Shown in pieces: positions 1-8,240 of a stretch of DNA of 64,000 nucleotides. Below the pieces are notes generated by a model. That model was not told the origin of the DNA and made no database searches. It saw only the letters and a program-made list of their open reading frames with translations. Source of the stretch: Pseudomonas sp. Q1-7. GTDB taxonomy: Bacteria > Pseudomonadota > Gammaproteobacteria > Pseudomonadales > Pseudomonadaceae. The stretch's first letter is position 1. Every line of letters starts with the position of its first letter. The stretch lies in assembly GCF_028010285.1 (NCBI RefSeq), contig NZ_CP116304.1:3240501-3304500 (forward strand), in the 5' to 3' direction. Both the position numbers and the translations under genes were made by a program.

Positions 1-1176
1 AACTACGCCATCAGCGGTTCGAAGCGCGAGGGCTCGTCGTCCTGGCGCGAGGGCTACGCGAAGTACGGCATCCGCTTCGACCAGGGCCTGGCCGGGGCCG
101 GCACCGGTTATGGCGCCTTCAACATGCTCAGCTCCGGCACCTGGGGCGATGGCGACGCGGCGGGCTTCACCGACGGCACCGAGCGCACCACCAAGATCGA
201 GGACGCCTACCTCGGCTGGCGTTCCGGGCAGTTGTTCGAGGCCCTCGGCCAAGACGGCGTGGAGGTCTCCTTCGGCCGGCAGAACCTGATGATCGGCGAC
301 GGCTTCCTCATCAACGGCGACGCCCTGAACCTCGGCAAGGGCCTTGCCGATGGCGAGTTCAACCGTGGCGGCGCCTACTGGCTGGCCGCGCGCAAGGCCT
401 TCGACCAGACTGCCGTGCTGCGCCTGGGCGGCAAGGACGGCCTGCGCGGCGACCTGATGTGGCTGAAGTCCGACAACCGCGCCCAGGCCAAGCCGGAGAT
501 GCTGGTGGGCACCCTGGAACACGTATCCGATGCCGGAACCCTGGGCCTGACCGCCATCGACGTCCGTGACATCGACGAAGCGTACGCCTCGCCCTTCCAG
601 GCCGAGCGCGACGGCATGAAAACCTGGAGCCTGCGTGGCCAGGGCAATGCCGGCGTGGACAACCTGTTCCTGTCCGGCGAATACGCCCGACAGGACAAGA
701 AGAACGTCGACGACGAAGACGCCTGGTACCTGGAAGCCGGCTGGACCTTCTCCGAGGTGGCCTGGAGCCCGTACGTCAGCTACCGCTACAGCCGCTACTC
801 CGAGGGCTTCGACCCGCTGTTCACCGGCTTCAGCCGTGGCTACGGCACCTGGTTCCAGGGTGAGGTGGCGGCCAACTACGCCGGCCCGTTCAACAGCAAC
901 ACGCAGATCCACCACGTTGCCTTCAAGGTCACCCCGCTGGAGAACCTGAGCCTCGGCGCCCTGTGGTTCGACTTCAGCACCCTGGACCGCGACCAGGGCA
1001 ACTTCGATGGCCGCGAAGTGGACCTCTACGCCGAATGGGCGGTGAGCGAGAACTTCATCGTCATGCCCCTGGTCGGCCTCTACCAACCGGACAGGAGCGC
1101 CGAGGAAGGCGGCAGCCAGATTGGCAGCGATGACCGCAACCTCTACAGCCAATTGCTGTTCGTCACCCTGTTCTGA
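1..1176 (+). CDS. Alginate-export-family outer-membrane barrel (5' end outside window)
   Basis: The frame is open from base 1 and ends at TGA 1174-1176, so the N-terminus, including any signal peptide, lies outside the window; about 391 residues are visible. The protein alternates aromatic and glycine-rich beta strands (for example FGRQNLMIGDGFLING) and ends in a terminal Phe (LLFVTLF), the usual C-terminal signature of an outer-membrane beta barrel inserted by BAM. The pattern fits the alginate_exp/DUF1302-like porins of Pseudomonas. The substrate cannot be inferred from what is visible. Family assignment is by pattern recognition only. Confidence 0.6.
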   Translation, partial: NYAISGSKREGSSSWREGYAKYGIRFDQGLAGAGTGYGAFNMLSSGTWGDGDAAGFTDGTERTTKIEDAYLGWRSGQLFEALGQDGVEVSFGRQNLMIGDGFLINGDALNLGKGLADGEFNRGGAYWLAARKAFDQTAVLRLGGKDGLRGDLMWLKSDNRAQAKPEMLVGTLEHVSDAGTLGLTAIDVRDIDEAYASPFQAERDGMKTWSLRGQGNAGVDNLFLSGEYARQDKKNVDDEDAWYLEAGWTFSEVAWSPYVSYRYSRYSEGFDPLFTGFSRGYGTWFQGEVAANYAGPFNSNTQIHHVAFKVTPLENLSLGALWFDFSTLDRDQGNFDGREVDLYAEWAVSENFIVMPLVGLYQPDRSAEEGGSQIGSDDRNLYSQLLFVTLF

Positions 1177-1211
1177 ACCCTTCCGGGGCGGCGCTGCCCC
1201 GGCTTTCCCGT

Positions 1212-2057
1212 ATGGCCGACCCCATGCCCAAGCCAAGCCTCAGCATCCAACGCAAGATCACCCTGCTGGCGAGCCTCTGCCTCATCCTGGTGGTGGGCCT
1301 GCTGGTCGGCCTGTCGCTCTTCCAGACCCGCGCCAGCACCGAGCGGGTCAAGGATTCCAGCGGGCAGATGCCGGCCGACGCCGCACGCCTCAACCTCCAG
1401 GCCCAGGGCAAGGTGCAGGCGTTGCACATCCAACGCAGTTTCACCCGCACCCACGAGTACGGCCTGGGTCTGGCGCGCCATCTGCTTTACCTGCGCGATC
1501 GCGCCATCCAGGGCGAGATGCCCGCCGAAGCCCTGCGCGCTGCGCTGGCTGGCGAGCTGCGCAAGGCCGTGGAGCAGCGCCCCGAGCTGCTCGGCCTGTT
1601 CCTGATCTTCCAGCCCGATGCCCTGGACGGCCACGATGCCGAATTCCGTGGCCGCAACGACATCGGCAGCAACGACGCCGGGCGCTTCGCCCTTTACTGG
1701 CTGCAGGCCAGACCCGGCGAGCTGCAGGCGGTGCCCGGCGATGAAAAACTGCTGGCCGACACGGCCCCCGGCCCCAGCGGCGCCCCCTTCAATGCCCTCT
1801 TCACCTGCCCGCGCGACAGGGATCAGCTGTGCCTGCTGGAGCCCTACTTCGACGATTCCTCGGGCAGCCGCAAGCTGGTCACCAGCGTGGAAGACATCCG
1901 CCAGGTGATCGACAACCTGCAGAACGGCACCCGTGACGTGACCCAGGCCATGCAGGGCAGCCACGGCCTGGCGCAGGAGAACGTCAACCAGGTGGGTCAG
2001 GCGGTCGCGGGCGTTCCCGAGAGCAGCGTTGCTGCGTTCCCTTCGCCACCGGCCTGA
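1212..2057 (+). pseudogene. Methyl-accepting chemotaxis protein remnant with internal deletion
   Basis: Residues 1-110 look like a normal chemoreceptor start: short cytoplasmic tail, a membrane helix (LLASLCLILVVGLLVGLSL) and a periplasmic sensor beginning. The sensor runs to ...SGSRKLVTS and then jumps directly into VEDIRQVIDNLQNGTRDV, a segment that belongs near the C-terminal end of the cytoplasmic signalling domain. The second half of the sensor, the second membrane helix, HAMP and the CheA/CheW-binding hairpin tip are missing. After QAVA the frame reads into an unrelated short tail, suggesting a second deletion or frameshift. Normal family members are about 540-700 residues; this frame has 281. 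It should not signal. Confidence 0.8.
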
Positions 2058-2171
2058 GGGGCTACCCGCCCCGACGGACCGGTGGCCCCTGCACAAATGT
2101 CTCCCCACCTGTGACCGCCTCACGGACAGGCCGCGTCATCGAAGAAAACCTACCTGCCCGCAGAAGTCTCC

Positions 2172-3401
2172 ATGCACCCACTCCGCAAAGCCCTGCACAA
2201 CGAGTTGCACTCGCGTCCGTCGATCTACTTCCGCGATCCGGCCAACGTCTACCACTTTGCCTTCGCCGATACCGAGGAGGCCTGCGACGCCCTGGTGGAA
2301 CGCCTCAACCAGTCCGCCGATGCGGCGTTGGCCAGCAACGGCTCCCAGGGCCTGCTGCGCCTGGGCGAGAACACCCTGAAGTGGGAGCGTCACACCGAAT
2401 TCTTCACCCTCACCCTGGTGGTGCCGAGAAACCCCGGCGACATCCCCTGGCCGCCCCTGCCGGAGGCACTGGCGGACCTGGTGGCCGAGCACCGTCATCT
2501 GCTGATCAATGCCGACCAGGTGCTGGTGGAGTCCGAGCAGAACTGGGGCGGGGACGCCACCGCCTATGGTTTCAAGGACCCCTCCGGCTCCAACCTGGGT
2601 GGCGGCGATGCCGCCGCCTGGTCGGACTTCCGTCTCACCGACGACGGGGTGAACCGCATCCTGCTGGTCAACCGCCGGCTCAATGCCTATCGCCTGGGTC
2701 GAATGATCCGCCGCCTGCTGGAGATCGAGACCTATCGCATGATGGCTTCCCTCACCCTGCCGGTAGCCCAGGCCGTGAGCCTGCAGTTGAAGGAGTACGA
2801 CAAGGAACTGACCAGCCTTTCCGACCGCAACGCCGAAGGCAAGAGCAGCGCCAAGGCACTGTCCGTCGATATCGCCGCCCTCTCCGCGCGCATCGTGCGC
2901 AGCACCGCGCGGACCCGGCAGCGCTTCAGCGCCACCGAGGCCTATGCGCAAATCGTCTTCGAGCGCGTCCAGGAGCTGCGTGAATCCCACGTCGGCGACT
3001 GCCAGCGTCTCGGTGTATTCATCGAACGGCGCTTCCGCCCCACGGTGCGTTACTGCGCCGCCACCGACCAGCGCCTGGTGCGTCTCGGCCAGAGCGTGGC
3101 CAACCTGGGCGACCTGCTGCAGGCGCGCGTGCAGGTGGAAGTGGAAGAGCAGAACTCGGAAATCCTGCGCAGCCTGAACGCCCGCGCCGACACCCAGATC
3201 AAGATCCAGAAGGCGGTTGAAGGCCTGTCCATCATCGCCATCAGCTACTACCTGCTGAGCCTGTTCAAGCTGTTCTACGGTGGCCTGCACAGCATCGGCC
3301 TGGACATCTCGGAGAAAGCCGCGATCTTCACGATGGCGCCAGTGGTGCTGCTGATCCTGGGCGGCATCGTGCTGAGGATTCGCAAGGCCAAGGGGCATTA
3401 A
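2172..3401 (+). CDS. DUF3422 family membrane protein
   Basis: A 409-residue protein that starts MHPLRKALHNELHSRP, the characteristic opening of the DUF3422 family. The body is helical and charged, with likely coiled-coil segments around residues 200-350. Two hydrophobic segments near the C-terminus (SIIAISYYLLSLFKLFYGG and FTMAPVVLLILGGIVL) predict a C-terminally anchored inner-membrane protein. Family function is unknown; members are widespread in Proteobacteria. It stands alone on the plus strand behind the decayed chemoreceptor. Confidence 0.85.
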   Translation: MHPLRKALHNELHSRPSIYFRDPANVYHFAFADTEEACDALVERLNQSADAALASNGSQGLLRLGENTLKWERHTEFFTLTLVVPRNPGDIPWPPLPEALADLVAEHRHLLINADQVLVESEQNWGGDATAYGFKDPSGSNLGGGDAAAWSDFRLTDDGVNRILLVNRRLNAYRLGRMIRRLLEIETYRMMASLTLPVAQAVSLQLKEYDKELTSLSDRNAEGKSSAKALSVDIAALSARIVRSTARTRQRFSATEAYAQIVFERVQELRESHVGDCQRLGVFIERRFRPTVRYCAATDQRLVRLGQSVANLGDLLQARVQVEVEEQNSEILRSLNARADTQIKIQKAVEGLSIIAISYYLLSLFKLFYGGLHSIGLDISEKAAIFTMAPVVLLILGGIVLRIRKAKGH

Positions 3402-3427
3402 CCCCGTCCGTTCTGGCGTAGCGGCTT

Positions 3428-3499
3428 CGTAGGATGGTGTAGAGCGAAGCGAAACCCATCACCCCAAGCGATGGGTTTCGTGCCTCTACCCATCCTACG
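3428..3499. repeat. Palindromic intergenic repeat (GTAGGATGG family)
   Basis: Nested inverted repeats: outer arms CGTAGGATGG and CCATCCTACG, inner arms GAAACCCATC and GATGGGTTTC. The transcript would fold into a long hairpin. Similar GTAGG(A/T)TGG...GAGCGAAGCG palindromes are common dispersed intergenic repeats in Pseudomonas, and a related one is at 17766-17862. It lies between the DUF3422 gene and the PrrF terminator. Confidence 0.75.
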
Positions 3500-3550
3500 A
3501 AACTACCTGCCCTGCACGACCACAGCATCTCCCCGGGCCGAATCGAGCAC

Positions 3551-3664
3551 AAAAAAGACCCGGCAAAGTGCCGGGTCAATAACCGTGATTAGCCTGATGA
3601 GGAGATAATCTGATGAGTCCGAAATCTGGGCTTGTCAGCTTATCCAACTGGCCGCGAGGCCAGT
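3551..3664 (-). ncRNA. prrF: PrrF iron-responsive small RNA
   Basis: On the minus strand the sequence begins with a GC hairpin (ACTGGCC, loop TCGC, GGCCAGT; 3664-3647). It then carries the PrrF core GATTATCTCCTCATCAGG followed by CTAATCACGG, and ends in a rho-independent terminator (GACCCGG/CCGGGTC stem, 3577-3557) with a six-T run (3556-3551). A Fur box sits immediately upstream. The length of about 114 nt matches PrrF. In Pseudomonas PrrF is repressed by Fur-Fe and, with Hfq, represses mRNAs of iron-containing proteins such as sodB and TCA-cycle genes. Only one copy is present here, unlike the tandem prrF1-prrF2 of P. aeruginosa. Confidence 0.92.
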
Positions 3665-3670
3665 GATATG

Positions 3671-3689
3671 AATAATAATGATTCTCATT
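3671..3689 (-). promoter_or_regulatory. Fur box overlapping the prrF promoter
   Basis: AATAATAATGATTCTCATT on the plus strand matches the 19-bp Fur consensus built from repeated NAT(A/T)AT units. Read on the minus strand it overlaps a TATTAT -10 element seven bases before the inferred PrrF start at 3664, the usual arrangement for Fur repression under iron-replete conditions. Confidence 0.85.
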
Positions 3690-3763
3690 TTTCCGTCAAG
3701 CACTTTCTTGCCCTGGATGTGAATCACTTTCATCTACCGGATCACCGGCGCTCCCCTTCCCCC

Positions 3764-4474
3764 TCACGCCAGCGTCATTCCGGCTTCTGCCAGGGTCCGA
3801 CGATAGCCGTCGCGTAGCGGGCCAAGCCGGCTCCACACGTCTCCCACGCATTCCTCCAGGGCGATATGGCTGCCGGCTCGGCAGCGGTCATCCAGGTCGC
3901 AGCCCTGGTAGAAGGCGTTCACCACCTCGACCATCGGTTCGCGCTGGTCCTCCATCAGTACCGCGGCATGGGCCAACACCACGTGCCGACCGTCCTCACG
4001 ACGGCGGCGCCAGCGCTGGGCGGTGCCGACCAGCTTGCGCGCCGCCAGGGTCACGTTGTAGCGGCCGTCGCAGAAGGCACCGTCCACTTCACCCAGCCCG
4101 CCTTCCAGGCCCATGCCGGCCAGCCAGTCGAGCATCGGCTGACACAGGCGCAGGTAGGCATTCTCGATGCGCGTCAGTTCGCTTTCGCGAGGCGGCAAGG
4201 CATACGCCAGGGCCACGTTGAGCACCGCCGGCGATTGCGGAACGGGTTCGCCGCCACTGTCGCGCAGGGCAACTGGCCACCCCAGTTCGGCGCAGCGTGG
4301 CTCGGCCACGGCGAACCCCACCAGCCGGCTCAGGCGCTGCGGCATCACCAATGCCGCCTCGCTCGGGCGCCAGAGCAGCAGCCCGCAGTCCTGCTCGCCA
4401 TGCTGGACCCAGTCCAGCAGCTGGCGCTCCGCATCCAGTCCCTCGACAACCGCGAAACGCGAAATCTGCTGCAT
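3764..4474 (-). CDS. Lipoate-protein ligase A family protein
   Basis: 236 residues with the BPL/LplA/LipB fold signature: a RDSGGEPVPQSP motif (about residues 71-82), corresponding to the RxSGGG nucleotide/lipoyl loop, and RKLVGTAQR (146-154) with the catalytic-type lysine at 147. The family attaches lipoate or related acyl groups to carrier domains, or moves them. This member is shorter than E. coli LplA and lacks the C-terminal accessory domain. A strong Shine-Dalgarno sequence GGAGGAG precedes the ATG. It reads toward prrF, which has its own promoter. The exact acyl substrate is not evident. Confidence 0.8.
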   Translation of the reverse strand: MQQISRFAVVEGLDAERQLLDWVQHGEQDCGLLLWRPSEAALVMPQRLSRLVGFAVAEPRCAELGWPVALRDSGGEPVPQSPAVLNVALAYALPPRESELTRIENAYLRLCQPMLDWLAGMGLEGGLGEVDGAFCDGRYNVTLAARKLVGTAQRWRRRREDGRHVVLAHAAVLMEDQREPMVEVVNAFYQGCDLDDRCRAGSHIALEECVGDVWSRLGPLRDGYRRTLAEAGMTLA

Positions 4475-4537
4475 GACTCCTCCTGTGCGATGTCGAGCTG
4501 GCTGACGGCCGCGGGAAAACGCCTTGAAAGGAACGCT

Positions 4538-5287
4538 TCAGCTCACCCGTCCCAGGTTCACCGTCAGCGGCCAGCTCACCCGGCGGCTGGCGGCCGGATC
4601 TCCCCAGGCCTGATGGAAGCGTTCCCGCAGCGGATCGAGCGGGTTGCTGCCGTGGGCCTGCTGGTAGGTGGCCAGGGCCGACCAGCTTTCCAGGTAGCCC
4701 AGCAACCGCGCCAGGTCCCACTGGGCATCCAGGGTGAACGGGGGGACGTCGATGCGCTCGAAGGGGAACGGCAGGCTGCGGTAACCCTGCTCCACGTGCT
4801 TGCGCTCTTCCGCCCAGTAGGGGCCGAGGATGTCCTGGTAGAGGTGGTTCACCAGTGCGTCCACTTCGGGCGTGATCTGCGACAGGTTGTAGGAGATCAC
4901 CGCCAGCAGCGCCCCTGGCCGGCTCACCCGACGCACCTCGGCATAGAAGCGTTCCAGGTCGAACCAGTGCAGTGCTTGCGCCACCAGCGTCAGGGAGACG
5001 CTGCCGTCTGCCAGGGAGGTCTGTTCCGCCGGCTCGCAGCGGTAGTCGATGGTCGGCCCGGCCTCGGCCTTGGCCAGTTGCTGGGCGCTCACGTCCGTGC
5101 CCACCACGCGCTGGAAATGCCGGGCGAGGTCCCGGGTGGCCTGGCCACTGCCGCAGCCGCAGTCCCAGGCCAGGGACTGGTCCGGCGCCTGCCGGCTGAG
5201 CCAGGCGATCAGTTCGGGATCGTAGGTGGGACGGTTGGCGCTGTAGGCGTCGGATTGGCGGGTGAAGAGCTGGCTGGTGTCGGACAT
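4538..5287 (-). CDS. Class I SAM-dependent methyltransferase
   Basis: 249 residues from the ATG at 5287; a longer frame reaching 5377 has no family-like N-terminus, so I chose MSDTSQLF. Motif I (WDCGCGSGQATRDLA, about residues 41-55) binds S-adenosylmethionine, followed by a motif-II-like acidic residue in VVGTDVS and the motif QALHWFDL typical of the Methyltransf_11/trans-aconitate-methyltransferase-like group. It is cytosolic. The methyl acceptor is unknown. It lies upstream of, and on the same strand as, the lipoate-ligase-like gene. Confidence 0.85.
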   Translation of the reverse strand: MSDTSQLFTRQSDAYSANRPTYDPELIAWLSRQAPDQSLAWDCGCGSGQATRDLARHFQRVVGTDVSAQQLAKAEAGPTIDYRCEPAEQTSLADGSVSLTLVAQALHWFDLERFYAEVRRVSRPGALLAVISYNLSQITPEVDALVNHLYQDILGPYWAEERKHVEQGYRSLPFPFERIDVPPFTLDAQWDLARLLGYLESWSALATYQQAHGSNPLDPLRERFHQAWGDPAASRRVSWPLTVNLGRVS

Positions 5288-5360
5288 GGCTGGAAATCCG
5301 CATCTGTTCGCAAGGGTTGCCAGCATAGCGCGGCCTGGGGGGTGGCAGGGGCCAGTCTCT

Positions 5361-5448
5361 TGTAGGAGCGAATTCATTCGCGAAACCGAGCAGGCGTATC
5401 GGGATGCGGACTGCGCTGCAGTCCTTCGCGATTGAAATCGCTCCTACA
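5361..5448. repeat. REP-like palindromic repeat (TGTAGGAGCGA family)
   Basis: The ends TGTAGGAGCGA and TCGCTCCTACA are inverted, with inner arms CATTCGCGAA and TTCGCGATTG. This TGTAGGAGCG...TTCGCGAA palindrome is a frequent extragenic element in Pseudomonas chromosomes. It sits between the methyltransferase start and the 3' end of the minus-strand secretion cluster. Confidence 0.75.
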
Positions 5449-5475
5449 GGAGGATGCCCCGGGGATCTGGCGGCG

Positions 5476-6630
5476 TTATTTCACGATCGCCAGCTCGAAG
5501 GCGCCCTGCTCGGCATGTTCGTGAACCTGCATGCCCGACTCGCTCAGGGCCAGGTCCTGCAGGGGGCGCTTGAAGGGTTTGTTGTCCAGGGTCTGCAGGC
5601 TGCGGTCCTCGTCCGTGGTCAGCAGCAGCACATAGCGTTCGCCCTGGTTGGCGCGGACCTGCACGGTGCCTTCGATGAAGGCGTAGCGGTACCAGGTTTC
5701 CCCGTGCAACTGGTAGACGGCATCGCTCACCAGCCGCGTCGGGCGCTTGGCTTCGTCGAGGAACAGCAGCGAGGGATAGACCACCTGGCGGTTGGCGAAG
5801 CTGCGGATGCGCAGGCCGTAGCTGTATCGCGAGCGCGGCAGCTTGAGGGCGCTGTAATAGCTGCGGCCCATGGGGAAGTCGAAGCTGGGCGAGAGGTTGT
5901 TCAGCTCCTCGTAGCGCGGTTCGTCGGCGGACACCTCGGTGAAGGCGTCCTCCGGCAACTGGCCGCAGCAGCGGTCCACGAGGCTCTGGTAGAGCGCCTC
6001 TCCCTGTGCCTGGCTGCCCTCCAGCAGGGCTTTCATGGCGGCGGTGGGCTGGCCATCGAGGGACGGCAACAGGGCGGCCTTGCGCTGGAACTCCAGCTCG
6101 CGCGCCTCGGTGTAGGCGATGGGGCCGGGTGGTTCGCCAGCGTCCTCCGCCCGGCCGCGCGCCGGAATCGGCGAGTTGTGCGTGCGGCCCTGCTCATCCA
6201 CCCAGGTGAAGTAGGCTGGCCCCTGCTCGGGACGGGAATAGCCGCGGCCTTCCAGCACCTCGGAATCGATGTACTCGGCGGACCGCTGGCCATTGGGCAG
6301 AACGAAATTGCGCTGGCCCGCGTCCACCTGGCCGGCCGCATAAAAGCTGTTCTGCAGGTTGCCGCTGGCATCCACCCAGGTGAAGTAACGCCGCTTGCTT
6401 TCACCGGCCTTGGCGCTGCCGGGCCAGCGGGTGCCGCCATCCTCCGTCAGGCGCGCCTGGTCGCTGAGGGCGATGCGCCTGGCCGCCTGGCGCTGCTGCT
6501 CGCTGTAGCGGGTATCGACGAAGGTGTTGTGCACCCGGCCCTGGTCGTCGATCCAGGTCAGGTAGCGGCCGCCGCTGGCCTGGGCGGTGCCGGCGAGGGT
6601 CAGGGCGAGCAACAGGAAGGCTGCTTTCAT
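5476..6630 (-). CDS. FilE-like secreted protein: three FTWVD repeats plus MalM-like domain
   Basis: 384 residues from ATG 6630, which overlaps the upstream stop (ATGA); a longer frame to 6747 lies inside the upstream gene. The signal peptide MKAAFLLLALTLAGTAQASG is followed by three copies of a (Y/F)(L/F)TW(I/V)D..G..(H/Q)N repeat at about residues 22-37, 81-96 and 139-154, resembling DUF4124. The C-terminal half (about 215-384) is beta-rich and resembles MalM of the enteric maltose operon. A CC pair is at 221-222. It is the last gene of a five-gene operon with a C39 peptidase and two barrels, so it is probably a periplasmic or surface accessory. Its role is inferred from context only. Confidence 0.65.
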   Translation of the reverse strand: MKAAFLLLALTLAGTAQASGGRYLTWIDDQGRVHNTFVDTRYSEQQRQAARRIALSDQARLTEDGGTRWPGSAKAGESKRRYFTWVDASGNLQNSFYAAGQVDAGQRNFVLPNGQRSAEYIDSEVLEGRGYSRPEQGPAYFTWVDEQGRTHNSPIPARGRAEDAGEPPGPIAYTEARELEFQRKAALLPSLDGQPTAAMKALLEGSQAQGEALYQSLVDRCCGQLPEDAFTEVSADEPRYEELNNLSPSFDFPMGRSYYSALKLPRSRYSYGLRIRSFANRQVVYPSLLFLDEAKRPTRLVSDAVYQLHGETWYRYAFIEGTVQVRANQGERYVLLLTTDEDRSLQTLDNKPFKRPLQDLALSESGMQVHEHAEQGAFELAIVK

Positions 6631-8222
6631 CAGAAGGTCGTCTGGTAGGTCAGGGCGAGGATGTAGGCTTTCACCGAGGTCTCGACGTTCTGGCCGGCAT
6701 AGGGGTTGTAGACCAGGTTGTCGATGCCGGTGCAGTTGAGGTTGCAACTGGTGTCGGCCTTGGTGCTCTGCTTGGTGGTGAAGTAGTTGAAGCCGATGTC
6801 GATGTTGGTGTCCTTGTCCCAGCGGTAGCCCAGTCCCAGGCCGTAGAGGTGGGCGTCGCCAATGGGCGCAAGCACGTCCGCCTTGTCATCGGGGATGGCC
6901 GACGGGCGCCATTCGTAGCCGGCGCGCACGGCGAGGCGGTCGGTCCACTGGTACTGCACGCCCAGGGCCCAGCTCCAGGTGTCGCGGTAGCCGCGGTCGA
7001 GGATGATGCTGTGGTCGGTGGCGTTGCCGCCGCCGAAGTTCTTGGCGATGCGCAGCAGGTCCAGCTCGCGGTCGAACTCGATCTCGAACTCGTTCCAGTC
7101 GCTGTAGCCGCTCCATTTCAGGTCGAGGTTGAACTGCCAGCGCTCGAAGGGCTTGAGCTTGATGCCGGTGGAGAAATTGTCCGGGTAGGTCATGTCGAGG
7201 GAGGCGTTGCCGATCTCCTCGTCCACATTGCCATAGGGGAACAACGGGCTCAGCACCTGGCCGAACAGCGAGGACTGCAGCCCGGACCAGAAGCCCTGCC
7301 AATCCTTGCTGTAGTCGACCCGGTATTTGCCCTGCAGGTGCATCCGCGCCTCGCTCTGGTAGGTGGCGCCCCAGGCGAACCAGTCGGTGGGCTCCCAGAG
7401 GATGCCGATGTTGTAGGTCGGCGACAGCGACTGCTGCAGGTCGAGGTCCATGTTGGCCAGGGTGTCGAAGGGACCGATCTGGCCGCCACAGACGTTGATC
7501 AGCCCGGAAATCACGTCGCCCAGTCCGGGAATGCAGAGGAACTCGTTGAACAGCCGGGTCAGGCCGGTGAGGAAGCCCGGGTTGCGGAAGTCCTGGTTGA
7601 GCGCCATGGCCTGGTGGGAGAACCCGATGGACAGGCCCAGGGCCAGTTCATCATTCATCTGGTAGCCCACCGACGGCGAGAAATAGGTGATGCGCTGCAA
7701 GGCCACTTCGCGGCCCTGGTAGCGCGCCGGGTCGCTGTCCGAGTCCCGCGAGTAGCCCAGGGCCATGGGCGCATAGACGTTGGTGGCGAAGGTGAACTTG
7801 GACCCCGGCGGGTTGATCGACAGCCCCGCCAGCGGTGCGAACAGCACCGGCACTTCGGTCATGCCGCCCATGCCGGGCAGGTACATGGCTGGCGTCAGGG
7901 TGCGGCTGCTGCTGTTGGCCACCGGATCGTCGTCGTAGCCGAGGAAACCATAGTCCTCCGGCGCTTCGAACCTGGCGCGGATATCCATGACGCCGGTGAG
8001 GAATTTCACCGTGGTCTGGCGCCCCTTGAGTTTGGTCAGGGCGGCCGGGTTGTAGTGCACGGCGTCGATGCCGGACGCATCGGCGGTGATGGCGTTGGCC
8101 ATGGCCATCGCCTTGGGGTTGCCGATGGTCAGGTCGTTGGCCAGTTGCGCCTGGGCCAGGCCCGCCCAGCACAGGCCGATCCCGACGATCGTCCGCGCAA
8201 GCGGCGAAAGTTGCATGCTCAT
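6630..8222 (-). CDS. OmpP1/FadL-type outer-membrane protein (FilD-like)
   Basis: 530 residues. A signal peptide (MSMQLSPLARTIVGIGLCWAGLAQAQ) is followed by LTIGNPKAMAMANA...VHYNPAALT, the FadL/TodX N-terminal plug signature, then alternating beta strands ending in a terminal Phe (ILALTYQTTF), as in FadL-type 14-strand barrels. FadL proteins carry hydrophobic molecules across the outer membrane; here the genetic company (secreted DUF6160 protein, C39 peptidase, second barrel) suggests a role in exporting or assembling surface material instead. The stop overlaps the next gene's start, and it begins 18 bp after the previous stop. Role inferred. Confidence 0.8.
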   Translation of the reverse strand: MSMQLSPLARTIVGIGLCWAGLAQAQLANDLTIGNPKAMAMANAITADASGIDAVHYNPAALTKLKGRQTTVKFLTGVMDIRARFEAPEDYGFLGYDDDPVANSSSRTLTPAMYLPGMGGMTEVPVLFAPLAGLSINPPGSKFTFATNVYAPMALGYSRDSDSDPARYQGREVALQRITYFSPSVGYQMNDELALGLSIGFSHQAMALNQDFRNPGFLTGLTRLFNEFLCIPGLGDVISGLINVCGGQIGPFDTLANMDLDLQQSLSPTYNIGILWEPTDWFAWGATYQSEARMHLQGKYRVDYSKDWQGFWSGLQSSLFGQVLSPLFPYGNVDEEIGNASLDMTYPDNFSTGIKLKPFERWQFNLDLKWSGYSDWNEFEIEFDRELDLLRIAKNFGGGNATDHSIILDRGYRDTWSWALGVQYQWTDRLAVRAGYEWRPSAIPDDKADVLAPIGDAHLYGLGLGYRWDKDTNIDIGFNYFTTKQSTKADTSCNLNCTGIDNLVYNPYAGQNVETSVKAYILALTYQTTF

Positions 8223-8240
8223 GGGGTGCGCTCTCGCCGG

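Noticed and set aside
3590-3640. Hammerhead-ribozyme-like core on the plus strand (CTGATGA ... GAAA)
   Set aside because: The flanking stems do not form, and the sequence is simply the antisense strand of the PrrF sRNA core.
3632-3817. Short plus-strand frame of 61 codons over the Fur box
   Set aside because: It crosses the prrF promoter and the end of the lipoate-ligase gene, with low-complexity composition and no ribosome site.
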